DNA from: an uncultured Bacteroidales bacterium
GTDB lineage: Bacteria; Bacteroidota; Bacteroidia; Bacteroidales; UBA3824
DNA: 31,882 bases
Direction: 5' to 3'
NCBI GenBank assembly: GCA_937877455.1
Contig: CALFIU010000144.1
Span: 1-31,882, forward strand
Part shown: positions 22,918 to 31,882 of the stretch, one piece after another
Layout: each line of letters begins with the position of its first letter
Position numbering within the stretch: position 1 is the first letter of the stretch
Notes under the pieces: model-generated
What the model was told of the DNA's origin: nothing
Databases searched by the model: none
Seen by the model: the letters and a program-made list of their open reading frames with translations, nothing else
Made by a program: the position numbers and the translations under genes

Positions 22918-25900
22918 TTAATCAGTGGTATCTTGTAAAATATTTGTAATATATTGTTCTAATTCTCTCAATGTTATATTTATATTGGTTATGTCATAAT
23001 TTTTTAGATAAACAATAAATTGAGTTCCTGTTTTTATTGCAGATTCAACTTTATGTCGTTTGGAAATTTCAATAAATTTGTTTGCCAATTCATAAAAACT
23101 TTTAAATGACGCCTTTTTTTTCAGCATCCTATATTGAGGAATAATTTCTGTATTTAATTCTTCGGCATATAATCGTAGTTCCTTGCTTGGTTTTATGTTT
23201 GCCTGCTGTACAATTTTTTCTTTGTTATCTATGGATTCTGAATTTTTGGGTGCATTTTCTGCTATCTTAACATTTGAAAATGTTATTGTAAACAACGTAC
23301 CTTCGTTGAGTCGTGTGTTTACAAACATTGTCCCATTCATAGCATCAACAAGTCTTTTGGAATTTATTAGGTTTTTTCCAGCGTTTTGGTTGAGTTTTCC
23401 ATCAGTTGGTGTGGTATCTTGAAAAACTTTTTCAAGTTCATCTTTTGTCATACCTATTCCTGTGTCGGCAATTGTAAATATAAGATTTGTATGGTTTTGA
23501 CCCACTATATTTTTGGCAATCTTTATATCTACACCACCTTTGTTGGTAAACTTTATTGCATTACTTATAATATTAAACAATACTTGACGAAGCCTAACTG
23601 TATCTATTTCAATGTTTTCTGGGATTGATGGATCTATTTCTAATTTATAATACAAATTTTTCTGTTCTGCACGCGGCTCAAATATTTTATAAATCTCTTG
23701 TACTATTTTTACTGGATTGGCATAAGTAACCGTTTGATGACGTTTTTCGGCTTCAACCTTGGTTAGTTTCATAAAATCGGTTACTGTGGTTAATATTTCA
23801 GAAACAGATTTTGTCATTTCTTGTTCATCAATAGGCGCATTGGAGTCGAGTTTTTCCTTTATTTTCTCCAACGGACGCTTTATTTCACCTGTTATTGACA
23901 TAAGAAACTCAGTTTTAGCTTTACTATCATTTTCGGCAGTATTTTTTGCTGCAATTAGTTCTGCCTCAGACTTCTTATATGTTGTAATATCTTTTACAGC
24001 CACCAAAACTCCGTGTCCTGCAGGAATAACATGCGCTTCGTAATAATTATCATCCAACATATATTCCAAAATTTTAGATGAACCTGTTTCTTTTACGGAT
24101 GATATAATGTTTTTAAGTTTATCAGCGTCTGCTCCAACCAAAACCTCGGTTATATTTACTCCCGAATATCTCTGCAAAGCATCGGGTTGACCTGGAATTT
24201 GCACGTATTTGCAGATGTTTTGTTGGTCAAGCAACAAAAAAGCACCAGGCAACAAACCAAGCAAACCACCTTGAGACTGCGAAAAATTTTCTCGTTCTAC
24301 GTTTTTGGCCTCGGTAATATCTTCTACCACCATTATTCCACCTTTAACCATTTCTTGCGATACTGAATAATTGTATGGCTTAAAAATTGCCATAAAAGAT
24401 TTTTTGCCAGAATTGCTATTGATTTCAAATTCATGACGATTTGCATGATATTTTTCTCCAGTAGTTTCAAATCCTTTGAATATATGCGAAGGAATTATAG
24501 TTTCAATTTTTTTCCCTACAAGGTTGGTAGTTATGTTACCAAAAATTTGAACAGCTTTGTCGTTAACAGTGATAATATTATGCAAATCGTCAAATTGTAT
24601 AACAGCCATAGGTATTTCTTTAAAAATATTGTGGTATTTTTCCTCATTAGCGCGAAGTTCAGATTCTGTTATACGCCTATCTTGCAGCTCTTTTAGATTC
24701 TTTTTATTAATAGAATTAAGTTTTTGAATATCAGTATTATATTTTTTATTGCGTTTGAAAAAAATGATTGCAAAAATCACGGATACAATTGCTACTATTA
24801 TAGCAAAAATCATAGATTTTATAACAATATTTTGCGTTTGTTCAAGTTGTGCAATACGCCTATTTGCCGTTAAAAGTTCAATTTCACGTTTTTTCTTTTG
24901 TGCTTCTGTATTAATTTGGTAAATTTCAAATTGTTCATCTTTATTTTTAATAAGCATACTATCTGCAATTTGCGATAGTCTGTTGGCGTAAAATAATTTT
25001 TTTTCCGTATCCTTAAGTTTATCGTAAACCATATATATAGTTTTGCAAGCGTCGTGCTTTATTTCCAATTCGTCAACTCCAGAATTTACTTTTAATAAGC
25101 GACTTATTTCTAATGCTTTAACTGCATTGCTCAACGATGCATCTACATTGTCGGCTGCAAGTTGTAGATTTGCTATTTTACAAAGTACTTCAGCAGCAAG
25201 TTTACGTAAATCGTAATTTATGCACACTTCCAAAGCTTTATTGTAATACGAAACGCCCTTTAAAGGATTACCAGCGGAACATGAAGTTTCGGCCAACGCA
25301 CAATAATTTTTTGCTGCAAGATAAGGTTTCTCATCTGTATTAATATTTTCAATATTATTTTTCAACAAATCTTCTGCAAGTGTTTGATTGCCATTATAGG
25401 AGTATGCAAGCCCAAGATAAATGTTATTTTCAATTTCAAGTTCTTTTATTTCAAGCGAATCTATAATATTTTTTGCAACGAGCAACGATTTTAAAGCACT
25501 TTTTTCATCTAATTTTAGTTTTATTATGCCCATAGTTTTATAAGAATCAGCCAATTGGACTGGAAAATCATAACTCTGTGCAATATCTTTTGCCATGAAA
25601 CAATATTCATCGGCCATATCGTAAAAATCTTGTGCGTAGTAAGTTTTGGCAATGTCGTTTAACGCTAAAACCGAGTTTTGCATATCAACAATTTTAAAAA
25701 ATATTTCATAAGCCTTTGTCTGTTGCTCCAATGCTTTATGAAAAATGCCGTTATAATAAAAATACTTACCCATATATAGATAAGATTTGGCTAAAAAGAG
25801 AGAATCATTATTCTTTTCGGCAATTTGTTTTAAATTGATTGCTTGTTCGTAAGCCATGTTAGGACTGTTTTCCAACCATTCTAAAATTTTGTTTTCTAAC

Positions 25901-26004
25901 CTAACCATCTCAGAATGAGAGGAATCTGTACTAACTGCGTATGATTTGATTGTCAATGGTAAAACCATTAATAAAACTATTATATTTTTTAGTAAAAAAT
26001 TCAT
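22918..26004 (-). CDS. TPR-PAS sensor kinase homologue lacking the catalytic histidine (probable pseudokinase)
   Basis: This 1028-residue protein starts with a signal peptide, then periplasmic TPR-like helices (about 60-370), a membrane segment (about 391-415), two PAS domains (about 455-565 and 580-690), a HisKA-like region, a HATPase region and a 100-residue tail. At the H box, where active kinases read SHE(I/L)RTPL, this protein has SITGEIKRPL with G706 in place of histidine. The N box (NIISNAIKFTNKG) and G1 box (DTGIGM) are kept, but the G2 box (usually GLGL) reads AGKNLINSKRLV. There is no receiver domain. The tail (ELRLYAEELNTEIIPQY...) looks like an Hpt-type helical bundle without a usable histidine motif. 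It lies 6 bases after the active kinase gene, so it probably modulates that partner. Confidence 0.88.
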   Translation of the reverse strand: MNFLLKNIIVLLMVLPLTIKSYAVSTDSSHSEMVRLENKILEWLENSPNMAYEQAINLKQIAEKNNDSLFLAKSYLYMGKYFYYNGIFHKALEQQTKAYEIFFKIVDMQNSVLALNDIAKTYYAQDFYDMADEYCFMAKDIAQSYDFPVQLADSYKTMGIIKLKLDEKSALKSLLVAKNIIDSLEIKELEIENNIYLGLAYSYNGNQTLAEDLLKNNIENINTDEKPYLAAKNYCALAETSCSAGNPLKGVSYYNKALEVCINYDLRKLAAEVLCKIANLQLAADNVDASLSNAVKALEISRLLKVNSGVDELEIKHDACKTIYMVYDKLKDTEKKLFYANRLSQIADSMLIKNKDEQFEIYQINTEAQKKKREIELLTANRRIAQLEQTQNIVIKSMIFAIIVAIVSVIFAIIFFKRNKKYNTDIQKLNSINKKNLKELQDRRITESELRANEEKYHNIFKEIPMAVIQFDDLHNIITVNDKAVQIFGNITTNLVGKKIETIIPSHIFKGFETTGEKYHANRHEFEINSNSGKKSFMAIFKPYNYSVSQEMVKGGIMVVEDITEAKNVERENFSQSQGGLLGLLPGAFLLLDQQNICKYVQIPGQPDALQRYSGVNITEVLVGADADKLKNIISSVKETGSSKILEYMLDDNYYEAHVIPAGHGVLVAVKDITTYKKSEAELIAAKNTAENDSKAKTEFLMSITGEIKRPLEKIKEKLDSNAPIDEQEMTKSVSEILTTVTDFMKLTKVEAEKRHQTVTYANPVKIVQEIYKIFEPRAEQKNLYYKLEIDPSIPENIEIDTVRLRQVLFNIISNAIKFTNKGGVDIKIAKNIVGQNHTNLIFTIADTGIGMTKDELEKVFQDTTPTDGKLNQNAGKNLINSKRLVDAMNGTMFVNTRLNEGTLFTITFSNVKIAENAPKNSESIDNKEKIVQQANIKPSKELRLYAEELNTEIIPQYRMLKKKASFKSFYELANKFIEISKRHKVESAIKTGTQFIVYLKNYDITNINITLRELEQYITNILQDTTD

Positions 26005-26010
26005 AATATT

Positions 26011-28017
26011 TTATAAATTAGCTTTTTCGTAAGGAATAGTAAAAACAAACTTAGACCCTTGCCCAGTTTTTGACAAAACTGTAATGCTACCACCCATACG
26101 GGCAACAAGTTCGCTGGCGATGCTTAGTCCGAGACCATTTCCACCATATTGACGTGTGGCACCTTCGTCTGCTTGTCGAAATTTTTCAAAAATAACCTCA
26201 AGTTTATCGTCAGGAATACCAATACCAGTGTCGTTAACAAAAAATTCAAGTTTTTGATGTATGTTTACGCCAATATCAATTCTGCCCGAACTTGTATATG
26301 TTGCTGCATTGTAAATAAGTTTTTTAAACACTTGCGAAATTCGTTGTCCGTCGGCATAAACAAGGCTCTCGCTATCGGGCAACGATGGAGTTTTGCTTAT
26401 ATTTAGGTTTTTCCCATGTTCTCGCAACGTTTCTTGTAGATAAAAAAACGCCTCTTCAAGTACGCTATTTATGCTACAAATCTCGTGTCGTACTTTGATT
26501 TGACCTGTTTCTATTTTGGACAACTCTACAATGTCGTCAATTATTTCCAAAAGTTTTTTGCAACTTGAAAAAATTACATTGAGATAATCTCGTCTTTTTT
26601 CTTCTGATATACCTTGCTGAATAAGTTGTACAAATCCGCTGATAACATTGATTGGCGTTCGTGTTTCGTGAGCAATATTCGCCAAAAATGCTGTTTTTAA
26701 ATTGTTTGCTTGTTCAACATGTTTTTTCTCTTGTATCAACTCCGATTGGTAACGTTTTATCTCAGTGATGTCGTTTGCAAAAATCTGTACCACCCGCTCT
26801 CCAAAAAAATCATCAATTGGCTGCATTGTACACATATACCACCTTTCTTGTCCAGACACTTCAACAGCAATTCGTGTTGTTATAGGCTTATCACTTTGTG
26901 ATAGTTTAGCAAGCGCATCTTTGTTGATAAGTTTTAAAGCTGGGATTTCCGATTGTGTTGGGCGGCTTATATCTGCGCTATCTTCAAAAAGCTCCACAGC
27001 TGTGCTATTTATCATTATGATATTACCATCAAAATCTACCACTATTATTGGTTGCCTTATGCCGTTGAAAAGCATTTTGTAGCGATTTTCACTTTCGGCA
27101 AGTTCTTTTTGGCTACGTACAATGTGATTGACATCTTGCATAACGCCAAGAATACCATCGTATTCTCCGTTATAATTTTTTATTAGTTTTTTTGTAACAA
27201 TATATTGGCGAGTTTCTCCGTCGGCACATTTTATTGGTCCTTCGTAAACTTGCACGCCTTGCTCTTTTATCAACTGAATATCTTTTTCAAGATATAAATC
27301 GGCATATTCACGTGGAAAATATTTGCTAAGTTCGAGTGCTGTTTTTCCGATTATATTTTCTTGCTCCACACCAATCACATCGGTACTATAGGCTTGATTG
27401 CACATAACATACCTACCTTCTGTATCTTTAAAAAATACAGGTGTGGGAATGGCATCAATGGTTTTTTGTAAAAAAGAAAAATTTTGCTTTATCAGAGTTT
27501 CTGCTGCTGCTTTAACATTTATATTCTGAAAAACTGCACAAAATCTACCTTTTTTTGTGCTAAATACATTAAGTTTGTATATACAATTATTTTCAACAAT
27601 TTCTGAACAAAAATTATTTCCAGTTGTTGCCGTATTCAAAAATGGTTCTGACCATTGTTTTGAACAACACACGCCAATCTGCTCTGCTGTTTTGCCAATA
27701 ATTTCTTCTATTGGCAATTTTGCAAACTCTGCAAACCTTGTATTAGCCTCTACAATTATATAGGTTTGTGTAGGCTGTCCATCGTCGTTGTAAACTATAT
27801 CTCCGCAGAATGATGCTGCCAACATGTTGTTAAACAGCATATTATAAGATTTTTCTGTATAATGTAGTTGGGCTGTTACATCGGTTTCAAGATTATTAAA
27901 ACTCCATTGACTACCGTATGTTGCATAACGTCGTAAAAGTGTCTTTAAAACGTGATTTTCGTCTGTCAACCTTTCTAATTCAGAGCGTTTTTGAATGTCA
28001 ACCCCGTTGTTCAGCAT
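26011..28017 (-). CDS. Multi-PAS cytosolic sensor histidine kinase
   Basis: This 668-residue protein has no signal peptide or membrane segment. A first PAS-like domain (about 65-165) is followed by a typical PAS/PAC unit (about 190-310; AIPTPVFFKDTEGRYVMCNQAY) and a third PAS (about 315-430). The HisKA H box is intact (ANIAHETRTPINV, H450). The HATPase domain is complete, with an N box (KLIYNAATYT), G1 (DTGIGI), F box (FEKFRQ) and G2 (GGNGLGLSIA). It should autophosphorylate in the cytosol. No response regulator is encoded here, so its partner is elsewhere in the genome or shared. It sits between a TPR protein gene (26 bases upstream) and a kinase homologue lacking the histidine (6 bases downstream). 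Confidence 0.92.
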   Translation of the reverse strand: MLNNGVDIQKRSELERLTDENHVLKTLLRRYATYGSQWSFNNLETDVTAQLHYTEKSYNMLFNNMLAASFCGDIVYNDDGQPTQTYIIVEANTRFAEFAKLPIEEIIGKTAEQIGVCCSKQWSEPFLNTATTGNNFCSEIVENNCIYKLNVFSTKKGRFCAVFQNINVKAAAETLIKQNFSFLQKTIDAIPTPVFFKDTEGRYVMCNQAYSTDVIGVEQENIIGKTALELSKYFPREYADLYLEKDIQLIKEQGVQVYEGPIKCADGETRQYIVTKKLIKNYNGEYDGILGVMQDVNHIVRSQKELAESENRYKMLFNGIRQPIIVVDFDGNIIMINSTAVELFEDSADISRPTQSEIPALKLINKDALAKLSQSDKPITTRIAVEVSGQERWYMCTMQPIDDFFGERVVQIFANDITEIKRYQSELIQEKKHVEQANNLKTAFLANIAHETRTPINVISGFVQLIQQGISEEKRRDYLNVIFSSCKKLLEIIDDIVELSKIETGQIKVRHEICSINSVLEEAFFYLQETLREHGKNLNISKTPSLPDSESLVYADGQRISQVFKKLIYNAATYTSSGRIDIGVNIHQKLEFFVNDTGIGIPDDKLEVIFEKFRQADEGATRQYGGNGLGLSIASELVARMGGSITVLSKTGQGSKFVFTIPYEKANL

Positions 28018-28043
28018 ATTTTTATTATAATAAAAATTAGGAT

Positions 28044-30758
28044 TTATAATTTTTTATACAATTGTTGTGCATTGTTGTAATATTCTTTTGCCCTTGGGTT
28101 ATCCAAGTATGGCGAAAGCACATCAATAGTCTCGTCTAAAAGTTTTTTTGATTCTTGGCGATTTTTATTGTCGCTATTTTGCAAATAATAATTTACAATA
28201 TTGATATTGTTTTTAGCGGCATTAACTGCTGTTTCTATGTTTTTTTGTTTACTATCGAGCGATTTGTAAATATTACGAGCCAACAAGAAATTCTTAATGG
28301 CTTCATCATTTTGATTTTCGTTTATTTTCAACAATCCAATGTTGCTATAAATTTGAGCCTCATTAATCTTAAAATCAGGTTTTTCTTCAACAAATTGTTC
28401 ATAAATATTCAGTGCATTGGAATAATTTACCATAGTCATATTTGAATTTTTTTTGTCGAAATAAAAATCGCCAAGTAGTTGCAATGCGCCAGCAGCTTCA
28501 GAATTATAAATTTCTGGTTTTTTTGCTTGTAATGCCAAATAAACTGCACATACATCTTCCATGGTTTTTATGGCATCGTCTGTTTTGCCCATTTGACTGT
28601 ATATTATTGATATGTTATATTTTACATCGGCTATTTGTTCGTACCGATTGACACTATCGTTTTGCATTTGAAAAGTGTAAATATCTACTGCTTTTTCCAA
28701 ACATTTGAGAGATTTTTGTGGTTGGTTGCTACGAAAATACATAAGTCCTTGATTTTTAAGAGTTGTACAATAGTCGTTAGCAAAAATTTTAGGGCTATTG
28801 GCAAATAGAGACCTTCGTATCTCTGCTGATCTTTGATAATAATTTTCTGCATCATTAAAATTTCCCAAAAGCATACTTACGTATGCAATATTGTCGTAAC
28901 TATCGGCAAGTACATTTTTTGAGTTTTCGCTTATGCTATCTTTGTTATTCTCGCGAATTTCTACGGCTTTTGTAAAATAATAGAGAGCCATATCGTTGTC
29001 GCCATTGTCGATATAAAAAAGTCCATAATTGTTTTGAATATCAGCCAATAATTGTTGATAGTCGGAATTTCCCGATGCAAGATTTCGTCGCATTTGATAG
29101 GCTTGATTATAAAAATTTTCTGCAATTTCCATGTTGCCTGTTTTGCGATAAAGAATGGCGAGATTGTTGCAAACTGTGCTGTAATCGGCTTGTTCGTTTA
29201 ACGTTGGTGATTGAATTTTTTTGTATATATCCAATGCACGATGCAAATATGTCAAAGCCGAATCTGTTCGTTCACGCTTTCTAAATATATTTCCGATGTT
29301 TAATAAAGTGTTGGCATAACGGCTTTGTGCCACTTCGTTATGACCAAAAAGTTCGGCTTCTTCCGCTGCTGCATGTTTGTAAAAATATAGTGCCTCGTCG
29401 TATTGACGCATATTGTCGTAAAGCATTGCTATATTGCGACATACAAGTGCATGATTGTCAAGATAACGTTCTCTAAACTTGTAAACAAGTAGGTCGTATA
29501 TATCAAGTGAAAGATTGTAATTATTCATTGCCTCAACATTTTTGCCTTGTCGAGAACCAAGCATTCCTTTAATATTATACATAAAAGCTTTGCCAGATAA
29601 CGCACTTTCGCTCTTTTCTATATCAGGAAGATTATAAAGAGCTTCGGCATCATCGCATAGTGCCTCTGCTTTTCGATAATCTTTCATATCAAGATCGCAA
29701 GATGCAAGGTTTGTTTTTATGTCGGCAAGGTCAACGGTGTAGAGTAGCGATTTTTCGGATGCTGACAACATACATTGCAATGACTTATTAAGATATTCTA
29801 CAGCATCGGTATAGTTGCCCATACTTCGACAGATAAGTCCTCGTTGAAGGAAATTTTTTGCAAACAACGGTTGTTTTTCTGATTCTGTAAGTTTACTTTT
29901 GTTGATATAATCATAAGACTTATCAATGAATTGTAACGCAGTTTGAAAATCATCTTCTTTGCTACATATCTCGCTCAAAAGGTAATAAATGCGCGATATA
30001 GTTAAATCTTTACCGCCCTTTTTTTGATAATTTTGAATGGCTAACAACAATTGCTTTTTGCTTTCAGTATACTGTTTGTGTACATTAAACACCTTGCCTC
30101 TGATGTAAGCACATTCGGCTTCATAGAAAATATCTTGTTTTTTCTTAACTTTTACATTGGAAACAGCATTTAGTTCTTGCTCTGTTTTTTGATATTCTCC
30201 TGTTTCAAAATAGATTTTTGCAGCCATTATACGAGCCATTTTTTCTTGCGGAGTTCTTTGACATGCCACAAGTGCTTTGTGCACATATTGTAGAGCGACA
30301 GAATTCATATTACGATGGCGAAAAAAATCCGATGCCTCAAGCAATACGTTAGTGTTATTTTCCATCATTGCACAAGTGTTTTCGTAATATTCTTGTGCAG
30401 ACACAAAGTCTGTTTTTATTACTGACAATCTTGCATAAAGCAGATTGTATGTTGAATCGTTCAGCGTGCCTTTAAGATTTTCGCAATGTCTTATAGCTGC
30501 ATCAATGTTTTTGTATATAAGGCTTTCGCATAGAGGTTTGTAAAGTTGATTGCCCGAGTAAGTTTCAAACTCTCCAGCAAGTTTCTCTGCAAAAACCAAT
30601 GCCAAAACACGCTCTTGGTGAGATGCTCCCGAAAAACCGCAACCTGTGTTTACCAAATCGTTAAAAGCAGCATTAAACTCAGACTTGGTTTGTCCAAACA
30701 CAACTAAAGGCCATAAAACTGCAGCAAGCAATGCCGCTTTTATTGATGAAATTCGCAT
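28044..30758 (-). CDS. Large exported TPR protein
   Basis: This 904-residue protein has a signal peptide (MRISSIKAALLAAVLWPLVVFGQ) followed almost entirely by TPR-type helical pairs, for example YLHRALDIYKK, NNLAILYRKTGNMEIAENFYNQAYQM and YDNIAYVSMLLGNFNDAENYYQRSAEIR. No enzymatic domain, membrane segment or C-terminal sorting signal is visible. The central repeats resemble the 42-residue kinesin-light-chain-like TPR class. The ATG at 30758 is preferred over a TTG at 30764. As first gene of the operon with two kinase homologues, it may be the periplasmic binding platform that feeds the signal to the TPR-bearing kinase homologue. That role is inferred from operon position and shared TPR content only. 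Confidence 0.88.
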   Translation of the reverse strand: MRISSIKAALLAAVLWPLVVFGQTKSEFNAAFNDLVNTGCGFSGASHQERVLALVFAEKLAGEFETYSGNQLYKPLCESLIYKNIDAAIRHCENLKGTLNDSTYNLLYARLSVIKTDFVSAQEYYENTCAMMENNTNVLLEASDFFRHRNMNSVALQYVHKALVACQRTPQEKMARIMAAKIYFETGEYQKTEQELNAVSNVKVKKKQDIFYEAECAYIRGKVFNVHKQYTESKKQLLLAIQNYQKKGGKDLTISRIYYLLSEICSKEDDFQTALQFIDKSYDYINKSKLTESEKQPLFAKNFLQRGLICRSMGNYTDAVEYLNKSLQCMLSASEKSLLYTVDLADIKTNLASCDLDMKDYRKAEALCDDAEALYNLPDIEKSESALSGKAFMYNIKGMLGSRQGKNVEAMNNYNLSLDIYDLLVYKFRERYLDNHALVCRNIAMLYDNMRQYDEALYFYKHAAAEEAELFGHNEVAQSRYANTLLNIGNIFRKRERTDSALTYLHRALDIYKKIQSPTLNEQADYSTVCNNLAILYRKTGNMEIAENFYNQAYQMRRNLASGNSDYQQLLADIQNNYGLFYIDNGDNDMALYYFTKAVEIRENNKDSISENSKNVLADSYDNIAYVSMLLGNFNDAENYYQRSAEIRRSLFANSPKIFANDYCTTLKNQGLMYFRSNQPQKSLKCLEKAVDIYTFQMQNDSVNRYEQIADVKYNISIIYSQMGKTDDAIKTMEDVCAVYLALQAKKPEIYNSEAAGALQLLGDFYFDKKNSNMTMVNYSNALNIYEQFVEEKPDFKINEAQIYSNIGLLKINENQNDEAIKNFLLARNIYKSLDSKQKNIETAVNAAKNNINIVNYYLQNSDNKNRQESKKLLDETIDVLSPYLDNPRAKEYYNNAQQLYKKL

Positions 30759-30789
30759 AAGCAAGCAAATGTTGATTAATTTAATTCTA

Positions 30790-30797
30790 CAAATTTA
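30790..30797 (-). promoter_or_regulatory. -7 box of the TPR-kinase operon
   Basis: CAAATTTA on the plus strand reads TAAATTTG on the minus strand, 31 bases before the ATG at 30758. No -33 element is obvious. It is back to back with the pgeF promoter. Confidence 0.45.
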
Positions 30798-30829
30798 AAC
30801 AAAAAAAACGTAAATAGTTATTATTTTTT

Positions 30830-30837
30830 TAATTTTG
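30830..30837 (+). promoter_or_regulatory. -7 box of pgeF
   Basis: TAATTTTG matches TAnnTTTG and lies 18 bases before the ATG at 30856. No clear -33 element is seen in the A-rich upstream stretch. Confidence 0.45.
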
Positions 30838-30855
30838 ACCAAAATTTTTTTACTG

Positions 30856-31647
30856 ATGCAAACTTTTGATGGATACCCTGGATTATTAAAATTCAACGAT
30901 TTAGGTTATGGTATAACACAATTTGTAACCACACGCCGTAATCCTTATGGCGTGGGAGATAACTTTAATATCGGATTTTCTGGTGGCGACATCTCAGAAA
31001 TAATTGAAAATCGTAAACAATTGGCAATTGTATTGGGCATAGATTCAAAGTGCTTTGTTTTTCAAAACCAAATACACAAAAATTATTGCCACATTGTTTC
31101 CTCTCTAAACAGCGACAATGGATTTTATTCAAAAGACACCGCCATACCCGACACTGATATACTTTTGACTAATAAATCTGGTGTAATGCTTATAACCCGC
31201 AGTGCTGATTGTGTGCCAGTGTTAATGCACGACACACGTACTCGTGCCATAGCAGCGGTACACTCGGGAAGGGAAGGAACGTGGCTTGGAGCGACAAAAA
31301 CTGCTGTTGAAAAACTTGTTGAAATATATGGTTCTAATCCTATGGATATTAAGGTTGGGATAGGTCCTGCTATTTGCGAAAAATGTTATGAAACAGATTT
31401 TGATTGTGGATTAAAATTTACAAAATCAAGGTTTTCTCAAAAATGCTACAATATTGATAACAAACGTGGTAAAGTATATCTCAATTTAAAAATGATGATT
31501 GCAGAAGATTTGATGAATATAGGAGTACAACAAAAAAACATTGAAATATCAAATCTTTGTACCAAGGAAAACCCTAACAAATTTTTTTCGGCACGCAACG
31601 GAGATAGGCAACGTTTTTGTGCAGGTATAATGATTAACAGAAAATAA
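30856..31647 (+). CDS. pgeF: PgeF/YfiH/LACC1 family protein (peptidoglycan editing factor, purine nucleoside-active)
   Basis: This 263-residue cytosolic protein belongs to the laccase-domain (Cu-oxidase_4) family. Members cleave purine nucleosides and, in Escherichia coli, limit misincorporation of L-serine into muropeptides. The metal-site residues are visible: H in QNQIH, C in RSADCVPVL and H in AAVHSG, followed by GIGPAICEKCYE. The usual VHAGWRGT reads VHSGREGTW here, a local change next to the zinc ligand, and the C-terminal FFSARNGD matches the family's FFSHRRDG. The ATG at 30856 is chosen over a TTG at 30835 that lies inside the -7 box. It diverges from the TPR-kinase operon and is probably co-transcribed with the lipoprotein gene 14 bases downstream. 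Confidence 0.9.
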   Translation: MQTFDGYPGLLKFNDLGYGITQFVTTRRNPYGVGDNFNIGFSGGDISEIIENRKQLAIVLGIDSKCFVFQNQIHKNYCHIVSSLNSDNGFYSKDTAIPDTDILLTNKSGVMLITRSADCVPVLMHDTRTRAIAAVHSGREGTWLGATKTAVEKLVEIYGSNPMDIKVGIGPAICEKCYETDFDCGLKFTKSRFSQKCYNIDNKRGKVYLNLKMMIAEDLMNIGVQQKNIEISNLCTKENPNKFFSARNGDRQRFCAGIMINRK

Positions 31648-31661
31648 GTTAAAATAAAAAA

Positions 31662-31882
31662 ATGAAAATTTCAAATTACTTTTTTATATTATTTACAATA
31701 ATATTAACAATTGCAAGTTGTTCTACAACTCCACAAAAATCGTCCGTGCCAACAGAGCCGCGCGTTATGGCTACTGCTTCTATACAAAAGTTGGATACAT
31801 CGGAAAAAAACAAACCAGACAACCACAGCGCAAAAAACATATACAAATCCTACAAAATGGAGTTTTGGGATTCTATAAACCC
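31662..31882 (+). CDS. Lipoprotein, N-terminal part (cut by right edge)
   Basis: The ATG at 31662 opens a frame that runs off the window after 73 codons. The signal peptide MKISNYFFILFTIILTIASC ends in a clear lipobox (IASC, Cys20), followed by a Ser/Thr/Pro/Lys-rich linker and then IYKSYKMEFWDSIN, where a folded domain seems to begin. It starts 14 bases after the pgeF stop codon, so it is probably the second gene of that operon. Too little is present to name the domain. Confidence 0.8.
   Translation, partial: MKISNYFFILFTIILTIASCSTTPQKSSVPTEPRVMATASIQKLDTSEKNKPDNHSAKNIYKSYKMEFWDSIN

Noticed and set aside
22639..22938. Short protein gene across MITE-like copy 3 (and equivalents across copies 1 and 2)
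   Set aside because: The shared peptide is only the translation of a repeated element; the frames begin in unrelated flanks and have no common start codon or promoter.
22918..23250. Receiver domain at the C-terminus of the 1028-residue kinase homologue
   Set aside because: No acidic DD pair, phospho-Asp strand or K-P motif can be found; the tail looks like a helical bundle.

Overview
The window looks like a chromosomal piece of a Bacteroidota genome, most likely Bacteroidales. Start codons lack Shine-Dalgarno sequences. Nearly every gene or operon start has a Bacteroidota-type -7 box (TAnnTTTG), several with a TTG about 19-20 bases further upstream. The gene families also fit: GH97 glycosidase, a DUF3843-like protein, multi-copy AAA ATPases, SGC/ASC-type lipoproteins, and TPR-linked PAS histidine kinases. 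No rRNA, tRNA, CRISPR array or complete insertion sequence is visible.

Left part (1-5.4 kb), accessory and decaying. A GC-rich gene tail runs off the left edge. A DUF3843-like gene (484-1950, +) follows, convergent with a broken AAA ATPase gene (about 1892-2895, -) that carries a nonsense codon, a frameshift and a lost 3' third. An intact ATPase of the same family with a PD-(D/E)XK-like C-terminus lies at 3071-4480 (-), then a lipoprotein gene interrupted by one amber codon (4655-5404, -). Hairpin-forming palindromes sit at the promoters: one copy before the DUF3843 gene and a tandem pair before each ATPase gene, the nearer arm 13-14 bp upstream of the -7 box. The palindromes of the two ATPases have different stems but the same layout.

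Middle (5.6-15.4 kb). A two-gene minus-strand operon encodes a PLD-domain SNF2-type helicase (9547-12924) and a 1292-residue Eco57I-like adenine methyltransferase (5651-9529). It looks like a restriction/defence module and is the best candidate for an incompletely described system. The methyltransferase stop codon lies inside a short palindromic repeat. A long Kef-type cation/proton antiporter with a TrkA-C-type C-terminus follows (13159-15411, -).

Right part (15.6-31.9 kb), housekeeping and signalling, more AT-rich in the lines sampled. A secreted inverting-type GH97 alpha-glucosidase comes first, then an operon of an FKBP-like lipoprotein, ComB (2-phosphosulfolactate phosphatase family) and MnmA, then a DegQ/HtrA protease. 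Three copies of a roughly 120-bp element with terminal inverted repeats lie directly downstream of GH97, mnmA and htrA. A three-gene minus-strand operon encodes a 904-residue TPR protein, a PAS histidine kinase with an intact H box, and a TPR-PAS kinase homologue that has lost its phospho-acceptor histidine and its glycine-rich G2 box. Diverging from it are a PgeF/LACC1-type multicopper-oxidoreductase-fold protein and the start of another lipoprotein cut by the right edge.
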